From Andrena cerasifolii (lineage: Eukaryota; Arthropoda; Insecta; Hymenoptera; Andrenidae): 64,000 nucleotides of DNA. This document shows, one piece after another, positions 63,341 through 64,000 of this stretch (the first letter of the stretch is position 1; every line of letters starts with the position of its first letter). The notes below the pieces were generated by a model. It saw only the letters and a program-made list of their open reading frames with translations, did no database searches and had not been told where the DNA came from. A program made the translations under genes and the position numbers. The stretch lies in contig NC_135122.1 of the NCBI RefSeq assembly GCF_050908995.1, forward strand, positions 16,904,501 through 16,968,500, written 5' to 3'.

Positions 63341-64000
63341 ATGTTCCGGCACATGTTACGACCGGTTCTTCGAACCACGCGAAGTGGTGAGTTAATACAT
63401 ATTACAAATTACTTTATCATAATAATCTTCATATTTCTGTGCCAGGCGGATCTTACATAACAGCGGTTTTCATTATTTGTCTCTTCTGTCATCTCGAAAA
63501 TGTTCAATAAGTATCGCGAAGCGCGGTTTCTTTATCTTTTCAAACGAATAGAATATTCATGTAATTTGTGACTGAAATAAGCTCGATATTTAATTTCTTT
63601 TTTATTCGTTACTTTCAGTTTGAATTTGGAACTCATAATCACTTGTAACATTTCTGGAGTAAGAATTTAAATGCGTAATTGATAAAACGTAACATAAAAG
63701 GGCAGCGAAGTTTGCTAAAATATTGATTTTTATCCATAAATAATCGTGCAGTATTAAAGATCTGTTGGAACAATGCAATAGGAATTTTAGCTACTATTGC
63801 GTATTAAAAGAAATTAATATAATTCAAGGTACTCGTTCGTTTCAAATTCCCCACGACTGCAGGCCTCCGCATATGGATGAATTACCTGTGCCAAGTGGTT
63901 CATGGCAGGAAGCGCACGACAAAGCTCAGTCAAAATATAATTTACAGTTAATTGTTGGTGTTGTTACGCTTGTTGGTACCATCGTAATTGTATGTATCGA
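63341..64000 (+). CDS. Deltamethrin-resistance (prag01-like) domain protein, 5' part, runs off the window
   Basis: Small insect mitochondrial-type protein family (Pfam Deltamethrin_res, named from Culex prag01), about 80-100 residues with a basic N-terminus and one C-terminal membrane helix. Two coding pieces are visible. The first, 63341-63386, encodes MFRHMLRPVLRTTRS and ends at a good donor (GTGAGT); it looks like a mitochondrial presequence. The second starts behind the acceptor at 63861-63862 and reads PPHMDELPVPSGSWQEAHDK, then a short polar linker and a hydrophobic helix (IVGVVTLVGTIVIVC) up to the window edge. The motif DELPVPSGSW is the family signature. Odd: exon 1 leaves one base while the second piece needs two, so a small exon between them or another donor is missing. 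An acceptor at 63444-63445 followed by GGSYITAVFIICLFC reads into a stop and could be an alternative ending. Role inside mitochondria is inferred from the family. Confidence 0.7.

Overview
The window reads as nuclear DNA of an insect, most likely a hymenopteran. The argument: a spliced gene with short GT-AG introns whose 444-residue product follows animal COP9 signalosome subunit 2 from end to end; a 5'-truncated non-LTR retrotransposon fragment; and many non-autonomous DNA transposons with mariner-, hAT- and TTAA-type ends. There is no sign of bacterial operons or ribosome binding sites. The order is an inference; the sequence itself only shows an arthropod-like genome.

Layout. From 1 to about 60 kb the DNA is mostly GC- and CpG-rich and holds no gene I can name. 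It contains many chance open frames, AT-rich islands that nearly always turn out to be fold-back elements or MITEs, microsatellites, and one 970-bp block of octamer satellites (18.5-19.5 kb). Three short open segments behind splice-acceptor-like sites (6.15, 19.92 and 50.10 kb) are candidate terminal exons of unidentified genes. The one at 19.92 kb is followed by about 1.9 kb that looks like a 3'UTR ending in AATAAA at 21.96 kb. A decayed reverse-transcriptase fragment lies at 29.6-30.0 kb.

Transposable elements by position: a large hairpin at 2.27-2.50 kb; small MITEs at 7.50, 10.65 and 17.39 kb; fold-backs at 26.88, 32.42, 37.59, 39.67, 44.76 and 54.95 kb; a CACAGTGGGG-ended element at 42.3-43.5 kb; a hAT-type MITE with an exact 8-bp target duplication at 49.2 kb; an element with an exact 9-bp duplication at 51.4 kb; and a dispersed family with TTAA ends at 10.2, 50.3 and 55.3 kb.

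From about 60.3 kb to the end the DNA becomes AT-rich and gene-bearing. CSN2 lies on the minus strand in nine coding exons (60505-62696) and was reconstructed completely. About 640 bp away and divergent, the start of a small mitochondrial-type membrane protein with a deltamethrin-resistance (prag01-like) domain runs off the right edge. The two probably share a bidirectional housekeeping promoter. No new multi-gene system is evident; the most unusual structures are the head-to-head octamer arrays and the density of long fold-back DNA.
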